From positions 43,737,607 through 43,801,606 of the forward strand of contig NC_053150.1 of NCBI RefSeq assembly GCF_016808335.1: a stretch of 64,000 bases of DNA. The letters run 5' to 3'. Numbering within the stretch: the first letter of the stretch is position 1; every line of letters starts with the position of its first letter. Under the pieces are notes generated by a model that was given only the letters and a program-made list of their open reading frames with translations, was not told where the DNA came from and ran no database searches. Positions 34,592 to 46,164 of the stretch are shown here, piece after piece. This DNA is from Panicum virgatum. Its lineage: Eukaryota; Streptophyta; Magnoliopsida; Poales; Poaceae. The position numbers and the translations under genes are program-made.

Positions 34592-35186
34592 CTAAGGATA
34601 GAAGGGACGTAGCTGCTGTATGTTCCAAGCATTGGTGAAGACCTCGCCGTTTTCGTTTGCCAGCTTGTACGTGACGGGCTTGAGCACCTCGGCGATGATG
34701 TATGGGCCTTCCCATGGTGGTGAGAGCTTGTGGCGGCCCCTGCTGTCTTGTCAAAGCCTCAGCACCAAGTCCCCTTTGTTGAGGTCTCGGTGCCGGACTC
34801 TCTGCGCTTGATATCTTCATAAAGACTGCTGATAGCATGCATCATGTAGGAGTGCCACGTCTCGAGCCTTGTCCACTTGATCCAGCGAGTCTTCGCGAGC
34901 TCGCTGGTTCTGCTGCTCTTGGTATGCCTTGAGCCTTGGCGACCCGTACTCCAAGTCCGTGGGGAGTATGGCCTCGGCGCCATAGACGAGGAAGAATGGG
35001 GTAAAGCCCGTGGCTTTTCTTGGGGTCGTCCTCAGGCTCCAAATAACCGAGGGTAACTCTGTGAGTCACCTCCGGCCAAACTTGTTCAGCTTGTTGAAGA
35101 TTCTTGGCTTCAGTCCTTGGAGGATCATGCCATTGGCACGCTCCACTTGCCTGTTCGTCTGTGGGTGCGCCACAGCCGACCAATCC
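34592..35186 (-). pseudogene. Tat integrase C-terminal part
   Basis: The minus-strand translation starts in AHPQTNRQVERANGM (catalytic-core end of integrase). It then has the chain leading to YGAEAILPTDLEYGSPRLK and ends WNIQQLRPFYP before the stop at 34592-34594. A TGA at 34751-34753 replaces an Arg codon (CGA to TGA). Everything between RNase H (46165) and this point is missing, so the integrase zinc finger and most of the core were deleted with the Tekay insertion. Confidence 0.85.
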
Positions 35187-37727
35187 ACTCGTAGCCTGGG
35201 CACCATTGAAGCTCACCACCCCCCATGCCCCGTCGGTAAGTTACTCCCGAACCAAAATGACCTAATTAGTAAGCCAAGACCGTCCCATTCCAGTCTTGTG
35301 GTAGCGCTGTTGTCCCAGGTTGTCGCTCTATGAACCGGTCCTTATGGAGAGTGGCCAACCAGGCAGTAAGCACCGTGCTGGCCCCCTAAACCATGTTTCT
35401 AACAAAACCAATTTTAATGAGAAGTGAGCCACTCAAGCCACACAGAGGGCCACTCTTAGAATTAAGTTGCATATACCATTAATCAAATTAAGTAAAAAAG
35501 ACCAAGTGTGTTATAGCACGGCACCTAGCACACCTAACCAAAATGCAACCCAAGGTAATTATATAAAGGATAAATGTGGCTAGGAAATTCTTATAGGCAT
35601 ACAGTATTGAAATGCAGTATGAAAGTGTATTTAAAAGTGATAGGTTGTTCATGTTATACTTGCCTTCCTCGTACTGCTCCTGCTGCTACTCAAACTGGTC
35701 GGAAGACGGCTGCTCCGGGTACTGGTACTGGGGCTCCTCAACTGGATCAGCGTCTACTCACGAACACATGGCCAAAATAATGCACAACAATAAGCATACA
35801 AGCAAACACTAACAAAAGCTAGAAACAGTACATCAGTACATAAAAATAGCACACTAAACTAGTCTAAAACTATTCTACGCATTACAACGATCACGCGGGT
35901 ATAAAGAACGCCTAAAACGGAGCTAAAACGCAAAATCTAGGCCTAAAACAAGTTCTAGGGGCTTATCTGCGAGAAAAATTAGGTTCCAGGGGGTTTTCTG
36001 CAAAAACCGAGGACCTAAACGTAATTAAACATTAGTTCTAGGGTCTAACGCATAAAACTGCCAAGGGTGGACGGCGGGTTCAATTTCTAAGAAGTTCAAG
36101 GGGGTACATGCAAAGTTCTGGGCAGATCTGCAAATAGTTTTGAACCAAGCTGGACCGCGGGTTGATTTCCCTAAAACCTAAGGGCTCTTTAGCAAAACTA
36201 CCAGGGCGAAGCAGTACGGGTGGATCTCATCCATTGGATCACAATCCGGTGGCTCAGATCTGATCAGCTCACGTTCTAATCCTGAGCGTTACTTCCAGAT
36301 CGGGCGGCCACAAGCAGTTGGGGGCGCGGGCGGCGGCGAGACTCGACGGAGCGGCGCTCCCGCGGCGGAGGATCGCCGGAACTGGCCAAAATTCGCATTC
36401 CCGGGCTCGATTTGGCACGAGATCTGGTCTAGGATGGACTACGCACCATGCGTAGTCCACCTGGGGTCTTTTTGGACCTCGGGAAGGCCCGGAGTAGGGA
36501 GGGCAAGGGCAGCAGCGGCCATGCGCGGCGGCGCAGCGCCGGCGTGCTGCGCCCGGATAGCTAGGGTGCATCCCGTGCTAGGGGAACGTGCGCAGAGGAA
36601 GGAGGGGGTTGGGGTGCAGCTCACCTAGGCTCAAATGCGAGCTGTGATGGCGTGCAGAGGCACCGGCGTCGGGGACCGGCGGCGTGCCGCGGGTGTCGCT
36701 CGGGGGGAAGATGCTGCAGTGGCATTCTGGGCGTCTGGATCACACGAGGGGCTTCGACGTCGGACTGTGAGGCTAGTGATCGGGTCAGTGAGGTCAACGC
36801 GCCAGCGGTGGTGCGGAATTGCTTTGGCGGATCCACTTACCGGCGGCGGGCCTTGGCGAGAAATCCCACGCGTGCAGGGGTTGGGGTCGGCGACTGCGAG
36901 CTCGGAGGCGCTCCTGGAGTCGATGTGAGGCTTCTGCGCGACTCCGGTGTGCTGGGGTGCGGCGGAGCAGCGTGGCCGCGGCGGGGCAGCGTCTCTGCTC
37001 CGGCGGAGCACGGCAGGGTGGCGCTAGGGTGCAAAGGCGGCGGCAGCGTGGGGGGATGGGGTTCCTGGGGGTGCGGTGTGGAGGTTTAAAGGGCAGGCCC
37101 AAGATCTGGGCGTGCGGGCGAGGGAAAAGGGGTCCCCGGCGATCTCAGCGGTGATGCTGCGCGGACGTTTCGCGATGTAGCCGGAGGAACCGACAGGCGG
37201 GCCCGGGCGACCAGCGAGACAGAGCGGGGAGGGCGCGGTTGACAAGTGGGCTAGGCGAGCGGGCGACGGTGCGCTGGTTTGGACGCTGGCTGGGTCTCGC
37301 GGGAAAGGAAGCGGGCCGGCTGGGGAGAGTGGCTTGCTGGGCCAAAAGGGGAGGGGGCGCGTGCTGGGCCGCGCAACTGGGCTACTGACGCGGGAGAGGA
37401 AAGGAGGGGGGTGGCCTGGGCCGGGCCGGTTTGGGCTGATGGGATGGGTGTTCATCCTTTTCTATTTTCTAATTCCTATTTCAAACACTACTCAAACTAA
37501 AACCAAAAGAATTCAAATTTGAACTTGAATTCACTCTAGCACTCAAACAATTAAAACAATGCTCCAGCATGATGCAACAACAAAATTTAACCTTAGACAA
37601 AATTTTAATTACTTATAGTACAAAAATTTAGATTAAATGCAAGTCTAACACAATAAATCTTAGACATTTAAATAAAGCCAATTAAATTTATTATAAAATG
37701 CTGAAACTTAAATTAGGGTGTTACAGA
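35187..37727 (-). repeat. Tekay-type 3' LTR, truncated at its end
   Basis: On the minus strand it starts TGTAACACCCTAATTTAAG at 37727. It runs 2.54 kb to a breakpoint at about 35187 against Tat integrase. By comparison with 42905-43767 about 860 bp of its end is missing. It has the C-rich promoter-like half with CCGCCGGTAAGT (donor-like) and AGCCTAGGTGAGC. It belongs to the LTR subfamily with the CGACGGGGCATGGGGG block, as do 42905-44471 and 56717-60251. Confidence 0.88.
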
Positions 37728-37745
37728 CCCTACCCCCTTAAAGAA
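37728..37745 (-). other. Tekay-type polypurine tract
   Basis: The minus strand reads TTAAGGGGGTAGGGTC directly before the LTR start TGTAACACCC. It follows a conserved stretch (CTCGGGGACGAGATTTC) typical of chromovirus 3' ends. Confidence 0.88.
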
Positions 37746-37761
37746 ATCTCGTCCCCGAGAT

Positions 37762-40700
37762 TTAGATGGGCTGGCTAGTAAAGAGATCTGGATATGTCTT
37801 CTTCAGTTCATCTTCTCGCTCCCAAGTAGCCTCAGCTTCACTGTGGTGACTTCACTTAACTCTGCACATCTTGATGCGCTTGTTTCGAGTAACCCTTTCT
37901 GATGTCTCCAGAATCTTCACCGGATGCTCAGTATAAGTCAGATCTTCCTGCACATCTACTCCATCCAGTGGTGCCTGCTCCTCGGGTACTCGCAGACACT
38001 TCTTCAGCTGAGATATATGGAAGACATCGTGAACTCCTGAGAGGCTGGTAGGCAACTCCAGGCGATATGCAACTTCGTCTTTCCTCTCTAGCACCTTGAA
38101 TGGGCCCACATACCGAGGTGCTAGCTTCCCCTTGACATTAAACCTGCGGATCCCTCTCATCGGAGACACCTTCAGATATACATGATCACCAACACTGAAA
38201 GTCAGGTCTCTCCATTTGCCATCTGCATAGCTCTTTTGCCTACTCTGTGCAATCCTCAGATTTTCCCGCACAGCAATCTGCTCTGCATCTTCTATAATGT
38301 CAGGGCCAAAGAGCTGCTTCTCACCAATCTGATCCCAATAGAGAGGAGTCCTGCACTTTCTGCCATACAATGCCTCAAAGGGGGACTTCTTCAAACTGGC
38401 CTGGTAGCTGTTGTTATAGGAGAACTCAGCGTACGACAGGCACTTATCCCAACTAGTACCATACTGAATAGCACAAGCTCTCAGCATATCCTCCAACACT
38501 TGGTTGGTTCTCTCTGTCTGCCCATCTGTCTGAGGATGATAGGCGGTGCTGAATCGTAGCTTCGTATCCAAAGAATCATGAAGCTGCTCCCAAAACCGTG
38601 AAGTGAACTGAGATCCTCTGTCTGATATAATCTTCTTGGGCACACCATGCAAGCAGACTATCCGAGAGATATACAACTCTGCAAGTCTAGCACCGGAGTA
38701 AGTAGTGTTCATTGGAATGAAGTGAGCAACCTTCGTCAGACGATCAACTACTACCCATATGGAGTTGTACCCTTTCTGAGTACGAGGCAATCCAACAATG
38801 AAGTCCATAGTGATCTCCTCCCATTTCCACTCTGGAATCTTCAAAGGCTGTAACAGACCTGCTGGCCTCTGATGCTCAGCCTTGACACGCTGACAGGTGT
38901 CACAAATAGCCACGTACTCTGCCACCGAATGCTTCATCCCATACCACCAGAAATGTTCCTTCAGATCATAGTACATCTTCGTGCTGCCCAGATGAATAGA
39001 GTAAGCTGTATCCTGGGCCTCACTCAGAATCAACTTCCGGAGATCATTCACATCTGGCACACAGATCCGGTTCTTGTACCACAAGGTACCCTGATCATCC
39101 TCTCTGAAATGAGGAACCTTACCCTTCTTGAGCAACTCACGGATCTCCTGCAGCTTCTCATCTTCCTTCTGATGTTGCCGGATCTCTGCCTCTAGAGTGG
39201 GTACTGCCTCGAATGTCGCACTCGAAGTATGATGCAAGAAACTCAAACTCAACTGCTCAAACTCCTCACATAACTCTGGAGGCATCTGGAAAGCCACGGC
39301 CATGTTGACATAGCTTCTTCTGCTCAGAGCATCTGCCACAACATTGGCCTTACCCGGATGATAGTGAATCTCTAGGTCATAATCCTTGACCAACTCTAAC
39401 CATCTCCTTTGCCGCATATTCAGCTCATTCTGCGTGAAAATATACTTGAGGCTCTTGTGATCAGTGTAGATATCACACTGCTGCCCATACAAGTAATGCC
39501 TCCAAAATTTCAGAGCATGCACAACTGCGGCTAACTCAAGATCATGAGTGGGATAGTTCAGCTCATGCCGACGTAACTGCCGTGAAGCATAAGCAATCAC
39601 TCTGCCCTCCTGCATCAGAACACAACCAAGACCATCCTTCGAAGCATCACAATACACCATGAACCTCTTGCTTTGGTATGGCAGAGTAAGGACTGGCGCC
39701 GTAGTAAGCCTCTTCTTCAGCTCATCAAAGGCCATCTGACGCTCATCAGTCCATATGAATGCCGCATTCTTCTCTAGCAAGGAAGTCAAAGGCTTCGCGA
39801 TCTTGGAGAAATTCTCAATGAACCTCCGATAATATCCTGCTAAGCCCAAGAATGACCGGACTTCCTTCACCGTCTGCGGTATCTCCCACTCGAGCACATC
39901 CTTCACCTTACTCGGATCAACTGCAATACCTCCCTTGGAGATGATATGACCAAGGAATGGAACCTAATCAATCCAGAACTCGCACTTGCTGAACTTAGCA
40001 TACAGCTGGTGCTCTCTCAATCTCTGCAACACGAGCCTCAGATGCTCTTCATGCGACTCCTCTGTCTTGGAGAAGATCAGAATATCATCAATGAAGATCA
40101 CCACGAAGACATCCAGATAATCCATGAAAACCATGTTCATCAGATGCATGAAGAAAGTCGGGGTATTAGTCAAGCCGAAGGACATGACCGTGTACTCATA
40201 CAACCCGTACTTGCAGGTGAATGCCGTCTTCGGAATATCCTCAGGACGGATCCTCAGCTGAAAATAACCCGAGCGAAGATCAATCTTCGAGAATATACGA
40301 GCACCACGAAGTAGATCAAAGAGATCCTCAATACGAGGCAGTGGGTGCTTGTTCTTGATAGTGACTGCATTCAGCTCCCGATAATCAACACACATTCTCT
40401 TCAAGCCATCATTCTTATCTACTAGCAATAATGGAAAAGCCCAAGGAGAGAAGCTGCGACGGATATAGCCCTTGGCTAGCAACTCATCAATAGTCTTCAT
40501 AACTTCCTCAAGCTCTATACGTGCCATGCGGTAGGGCCGCTTTGCAATAGGAGCTGTGCCAGGCAAGAGATCAATAGAAAACTCGATGTCGCGTTCAGGC
40601 GGCATACCTGGCAAATCATCCGGAAAGACATCCGGGAATTCAGACACCACACGAATACCGTCCGTGGGTCTAGCCTCCATCTGATGAAGAAATCCCGAGG

Positions 40701-41113
40701 GCTCTGAAGCACTGACTGTCACCTCTTGGCCATCAGATGCTGTCAAGTGAACTGCCCGATGAGCACAATCAATTCTGAATCCCCACTTGGCAAGAGTATC
40801 CATTCCCAGAATCACATCAATACCCTTGGTGTCTAGCACCCTCAGATCTGCACTGAATTTTACCCCCCCTTATGGCTATACTGACTCGAGGGCTAACAGT
40901 ATGGGATCTCAACTCCCCTCCCAGTGAAGAGACTAGCAGATACTTCTTTAATGGGGTGGTAAAGAAACTATGCTGCTCAACATATGACTTGGTGATGAAT
41001 GAATGAGTAGCACCAGTATCGAAAAGCACTATAGCTGGATGGGAGTTGACCATGAACATACCAATAACCATGTTAGGAGCCTCGGCCGCTGACTCGGCCG
41101 TCACGTGGTTCAC
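37762..41113 (-). pseudogene. pol: Tekay-type pol: protease, RT, RNase H, integrase, chromodomain
   Basis: The protease core LFDTGATHSFI lies near 41000. After a frameshift near the G run at about 40865, the frame runs from 40839 through RT (catalytic FIDDILIF, 40084-40095) and RNase H. The integrase has a zinc finger, [13 protein letters not shown], an [14 protein letters not shown] core end and the HISQLKKC module. A chromodomain-like tail follows. Only two in-frame stops occur after the frameshift: TAG at 39964-39966 and TGA at 37852-37854. The latter sits where a Trp of the chromodomain tail is expected. Tekay-lineage assignment is inferred from the tail and the very long LTRs. Confidence 0.9.
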
Positions 41114-42336
41114 TCTGCCCTGAAGTGGCGCCCTGGGCTGAGCTGGGCGCCCCTGCTGTCCCGCCTGCGCCTTCCGGGGGAAAGAGTTGGCGTAGTGCCC
41201 CAGCTGGCCGCAGTGATAGCAGATGCGAGGGGGTCCCTGAGCCTGCTGTCCGGTAGGAGGAGCTGCCTGCCGTGGAGCCTGAGGTGCTGTTGGAGCTGGT
41301 GGAGCAGTACAAGCCGGAGGTGCCGGTAACCTCGGGCCCTGACCTGCCTGCTGCTGCTGTCGAGGCGGGTACTGCTGCGGCCTCTGCTGGTACTGCTGGG
41401 GAGGCCGGTACTGCTACTGCTGTTACTGCTGAGGCGGCTGGAGATGAGGACGAGTGTTGCTGCCGGAAGCAACGGGGAAAATCTTCCTCTTCTTGTCCTT
41501 CATCTCCAGGTGCTTGCGCTTCGTGTTGAGTGCGCTGTCAACCAGATGGTTGAAGTCGTCGAAGCGGAGGTTGAGCAGCGCGTACTGGAGGTAGTCCTCA
41601 AGACCCTCCATGAAGTGCTCCTGCTTCTTGCGGTCATCCGCAACCTCGGCAGGGGCGTAGCGAGCACGCTACAGAAAACGATCATGATACTCCGTGACCG
41701 TCATAGTCCCCTGAAGTGAAAAAGACTGATATATATATCGAAGGATTAATTCATGATTCAGACGGATAGAACAAGGGGGTATTAGCTCAAAAGGAAACAC
41801 TGAATGATTATATCTGAGATTACCTGCTTCAGTGCAAGGAACTCCTCCTGCTTCATCTTCATAACGCCCGCGGGGACGTTGTGGCTGCAGAACCGCTCCC
41901 GGAACTGGAGCCAGGTGAAGGCCTCGCGGTCCTGAACTGGGTGGGACTCCCACCAGTCCAAAGCTGCCCCTCGCAGCTGTCCAGCTGCGTACAAGACTCG
42001 CTCCCGATCATCGCACTGGGCGATGTCCAGCTGGCGCTCCACTGCACGGAGCCAGTCGTCTGCCTGGAGTGGGTCAGACATGTGAGAGAACGTCGGCGGG
42101 TGACCCCTCAGGAACTCCGCACGCCTGTCGCGGGTCTGCGGAGGTGGAGGAGGCGGCGGCTGAGCGTGGATCTGCTGCAGTGCCTGAATAGTGTTGTTCA
42201 GGGTGGCCATCATCTGCATCTGGAGCAGAAAGAACTGCTCCGGAGTCAAGGGTGGAGGCATCGGCATCCCGGTACCCTGGTTGTTCTGACCCTGCTGCTG
42301 GCCAGAACCGGAACCGGTGCTCTTGGTATTCACCAT
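41114..42336 (-). pseudogene. gag: Tekay-type gag with a GT-AG intron
   Basis: The gene starts MVNTKSTGSG at 42336. The retrotrans_gag core (DDWLRAVERQLDIAQCDD, WWESHPVQDREAF) lies in the first exon to 41824. A 113-bp segment (41711-41823) with GT...CTTCAG ends separates it from GTMTVTEYHDRFL, in phase 0, so I read it as an intron. Downstream, a TAG at 41669-41671 and two more stops near 41420 break the frame. The CCHC knuckle (CYHCGQLGHYANSF) has Phe in place of its last Cys, so zinc binding would be impaired. A Gln/Pro-rich linker precedes it. Confidence 0.82.
41711..41823 (-). other. Intron in Tekay-type gag
   Basis: The minus strand reads GTAATCTCAG at one end and TTTTTCACTTCAG at the other. 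Removing it joins LKQ to GTMTV in the same phase. Unspliced reading hits a stop within about 12 codons. A branch-like word (GAATTAATCC) lies upstream of the acceptor, and there is no target-site duplication suggesting a transposon insertion. Confidence 0.65.
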
Positions 42337-42889
42337 CTGATTTGAACAAAAGATGTATGAGCAAAGATATTGCAGGAATAATTTAGACGGATATGATATA
42401 TTTCTGCAAGGAAGACTTAGGCATGATAAAGTAGACAGGATAGAGTGGACGGTTTTACCCCCAACGATCTAACTCGTTTTATTAATTAATTTTCTTTAAC
42501 TTATGACTGATTTTCTTTAAACAAATTTAACTACTAAACTATGCAATCATTCAAAAATCCAAATCAAACATGTAGCATAATAACAAACATACAAATTTCA
42601 CAACTTAGCAGAGTTTAGCACACGACTCGACTAACACAATGCATTGCAGAACGTGCTATCGTATTATTATAAAGGGGTCATCTAGCTTACACCTATGATG
42701 GTCAGATGACTTACCCCAGTGCCAGAATCTACGGAAACTATTTTATAGAGAGAAATGAAGGCAAGACGAGTAAGAATCTTGGAATTCAAGGAGTATAATA
42801 GCAAAATAGTTTCAGCAGACAAGGCTGAGAGAGAAGAAGTCCTAAAACTCGACCAGTTCTATCTAGTCTTTCGTACTACAGTCGATACG

Positions 42890-42901
42890 GCTCTTATACC
42901 A
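42890..42901 (-). other. Tekay-type primer binding site
   Basis: The minus strand reads TGGTATAAGAGC three bases from the LTR end, one base different from the usual initiator-Met site TGGTATCAGAGC. Confidence 0.85.
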
Positions 42902-42904
42902 CTC

Positions 42905-44471
42905 TGTAACACCCGATTTATAAAAGAACATAAACCGAGCAATCATATACATGCCAGGATCAAGTCACACGTATATACAACAGAATGAACAGTATATCAC
43001 AGCACATATCACGTAAAAAGATATAATAAAGCGAGTACGAAAGTTATTTATTACATTAATGACATAAATGTCTGATACAGCGGAAGCGAAGTACAAATAC
43101 GATAAAAACTCTCCGAAGCTGAGCAGGCCGCCACAGGGACGTCGACTGGGAGACGAACGCCTAGAAGTCCTCGTAGTCCTGGTAGCGCTGAGCGAACTCC
43201 CTCACGTCGGCAGGAACTGAGCAGCAATAGAGTATCCCCAAGAGGAAAAAGAGTGGAGTAGGCAAGAGTGAGTACACAACTTGTACTCAACAAGTATAAC
43301 ACAAACTATGAGGCTCTAGGTTGGCTGACTGACTGCATTAGCTTTTAAGTCTTGGCAAAATTTTATTAAAGCTATTTACTATAAGTTGATGAATTACCAT
43401 AAACCCAGTTACATAATAATTAATCAAAATTAATTAAGAACTACTGAGAACCAAACCGAAACCACCAAGGTAACCCCGAGAGGCACCCCCCTCGTCGGAA
43501 GGAGATAACCCCACTAATCAAAAGGAGGATCTGGGCCGCTCAAGACCGTGAGCACGGCTAGTATACCAGTTTTACACTCTGCAGAGGTTGCACATCTTTA
43601 CCCACAAGTCGTGAGCTACGCTAGTTGTTCATCACACTTCCTTAGGTGAGATGACTAGCAAACTCACTACGAGGCCGTTACAAAGGACACGTTGGTAAGG
43701 TGTAACCGCTAAGGAATCAGGCTCCGCAACGATGGTAACCACCTCGAGGGGTACGCAGACCAAGACTCGTAGCCTGGGCACCATTGAAGCTCACCACCCC
43801 CCATGCCCCGTCGGTAAGTTACTCCCGAACCAAAATGACCTAATTAGTAAGCTAAGACCGTCCCATTCCAGTCTTGTGGTAGCGCTGTTGTCCCAAGTTG
43901 TCGCTCTATGAACCGGTCCTTATGGAGAGTGGCCAACCAGGCAGTAAGCACCGTGCTGGCCCCCTAAACCATGTTTCTAACAAAACCAATTTTAATGAGA
44001 AGTGAGCCACTCAAGCCACACAGAGGGCCACTATCAGAATTAAGTTGAATATACCATTAATCAAATTAATTAAAAAGGACCAAGTGTGTTATAGCGCGGC
44101 ACCTAGCACAACTAACCAAAATGCAACCCAAGGTAATTATATAAAGGATAAATGTGGCTAGGAAATCCATATAGGCATACAGAATTAAAACGCAGTATGA
44201 AAGTGTATTTAAAAGTGATAGGTTGTTCATGTTATACTTGCCTTCCTCGTACTGCTCCTCCTGCTGCTCAAACTGGTCGGAAGACGGCTGCTAGAAACAG
44301 TACATCAGTACATAAAAACAGCACACTAAACTAGTCTAAAACTATTCTACGCGTTACAACGATCGCGCAGGTATAAAGAACGCCTAAAACGGAGCTAAAA
44401 CGCAAAATCTAGGCCTAAAACAAGTTCTAGGGGCTTATCTGCGAGAAAAATTAGGTTCCAAGGGGTTTTCT
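42905..44471 (-). repeat. Tekay-type 5' LTR, inner part only
   Basis: It starts (plus strand) TGTAACACCCG, the complement of the LTR end. It follows the family sequence for 1.57 kb and stops at the inverted junction near 44471. A deletion near 44292 removes the segment holding the exon-like QY-rich sequence. The C-rich promoter half of the LTR is absent, so the element has lost its promoter. Confidence 0.88.
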
Positions 44472-44487
44472 AGGGGCTTATCTGCGA

Positions 44488-46164
44488 GAAAACCCCCTGG
44501 AACTTAGTTTTTCTCGCAGATAAGCCCCTAGAATTTGTTTTTGGATTAGATTATGCATTTTAGCTCCGTTTTAGGCGTTCTTTATATCCACGCGATCGTT
44601 GTAACGTGTAGAATAGTTCTAGACTAGTTTTGTTTACTGTTTTCATGTATTGTTGTACTGTTTCTTAGTTTTTGTTAGTGTTTGCTTGAATGCTTATTGT
44701 TGTGCCATGTTTTGGCCATGTGTTCGTGAGTAGACGTTGAGTTACCGGAGGAGCATCAGTACCAGTGCCAAGAGCCATCTTCAGGGCAGTTTGAGCAGCA
44801 AGAGAACTTTTGAGGAAGGCAAGTATAACATGAACAACCTATCACTTTTAAATACAATTTCATACTGCATTCTAATACTGTATGCCTATAAGGATTTTCC
44901 TAGCCACTTTATATCCTTTATATATATCCTTTGGGTTGCATTTTGGTTAGTTGTGCTAGGTGCCGCGCTACAACACATAATGGTCCTTTTTAATTAATTT
45001 GATTAATGGTTTATGCAACTTAATTCTGGGAGTGGCCCTCTGTGCTTCGTACTTGGGTGGCTCACGTCCCGTTAAAATATGTTTTGTTAGAAACATGGTT
45101 TAGGGGGCCAGCACGGTGCTTACTGCTGGGTTGGCCACTCTCCATAAGGACCGGTTCATAGAGCGACAACCTGGGACAACAGCACTACCACAAGACTGGA
45201 ATGGGACGGTCTTGGCGTAATAATTAAGTCTTTTTGGTTTGGAGTAACTTACCTGCGGGGCAGGGGCGGTAAGCTTCTATGGCCCTCGTACTGAGTGGCC
45301 TCGTCTGTGCTTGGTCTGCGTACCTGTGTCTTGACACCCACTAGACCTGCTCCATAGTCGCCGATCCACCCTCGCGGTTACTCCTTACCAACGAGATTCT
45401 TTGTAAAGGCCTCGTAGTGAGTTTGCTAGTCATCTCACCTAAGGAAGTGTGATGAACAACTAGCGTAGCTCACGACTTGTGGGTAAAGATGTGCAACCTC
45501 TGCAGAGTGTAAAACTGGTATACTAGCCGTGCTCACGGTTATGAGCGGCCCAGATCCTCCTTTTGATTAGTGGGGTTGTCTCCTTCCGACGAGGGAGGTG
45601 CCTCTCGGGGTTACCTCGGTGGTTTTGGTTTGGTACTCAGTAGCTTCTTAATAAATTCTGATTAATTACTATGTAACTGGGTTAATGGTAATTCATCAAC
45701 TCGTAGTAAATAGCTTTAATAAAATTTCGCCAACATTTAAAAGCTAATGCAGTTGAGTCAGCCAACTTTAGAGCGTCATAGTTTGTGTTATACTTGTTGA
45801 GTACCAGTTGTGTACTCACTCTTGCCTCTTCTCTACTTTTTCCTCTTGGATACTCTACTGCTGCTCAGTTCCTGCCGACACGAGGGAGTTCGCTCAGCGC
45901 TACCAGGACTACGAGGACTTCTAGGCGTTCGTCTCCCAGTCAACATCCCTGTGGCGCCCTGCTCAGCTTCGGAGAGTTTTTATCGTATTTGTACTTCGCA
46001 TCCGCTGTATCAGACATTTTTGTCATTAATGTAATAAATAACATTCGTATTTTGATTTATTATGTGCTGTGATATACTGTTCATTCTGTTGTATATACGT
46101 GTGACTTGATCCTGGCACGTATATGATTGCTCGGTTTATGTCCTTTTATAAACCGGGTGTTACA
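44488..46164 (+). mobile_element. Oppositely oriented Tekay-type LTR 3' half
   Basis: It begins within the LTR at AAAACCCCCTGGAAC and runs to the exact LTR end GGGTGTTACA at 46164, abutting Tat RNase H. It belongs to the other LTR subfamily (CTGCGGGGCAGGGGCGG block), like 1-3301 and 47716-51323. With 42905-44471 it forms an inverted repeat of about 1.6 kb arms. Confidence 0.88.

Larger units (their letters stand above)
35187..46164 (-). mobile_element. Tekay-type chromovirus block with rearranged right end
   Basis: A minus-strand element comprises the 5' LTR part (42905-44471), PBS, gag, protease, RT-RNase H-integrase-chromodomain, polypurine tract and 3' LTR part (35187-37727). To its right an oppositely oriented LTR fragment of the other subfamily (about 44488-46164) completes the block, which replaces the RNase H end and most of the integrase of the Tat element. 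Neither side has a TSD (CACTC against CGCAG flanks), so at least two insertions plus deletions are involved. Confidence 0.8.

Noticed and set aside
36269..37455. Frames of 60-145 residues in the Tekay 3' LTR
   Set aside because: Composition-driven, Pro/Arg/Ala-rich in all frames, not conserved in sister LTRs.
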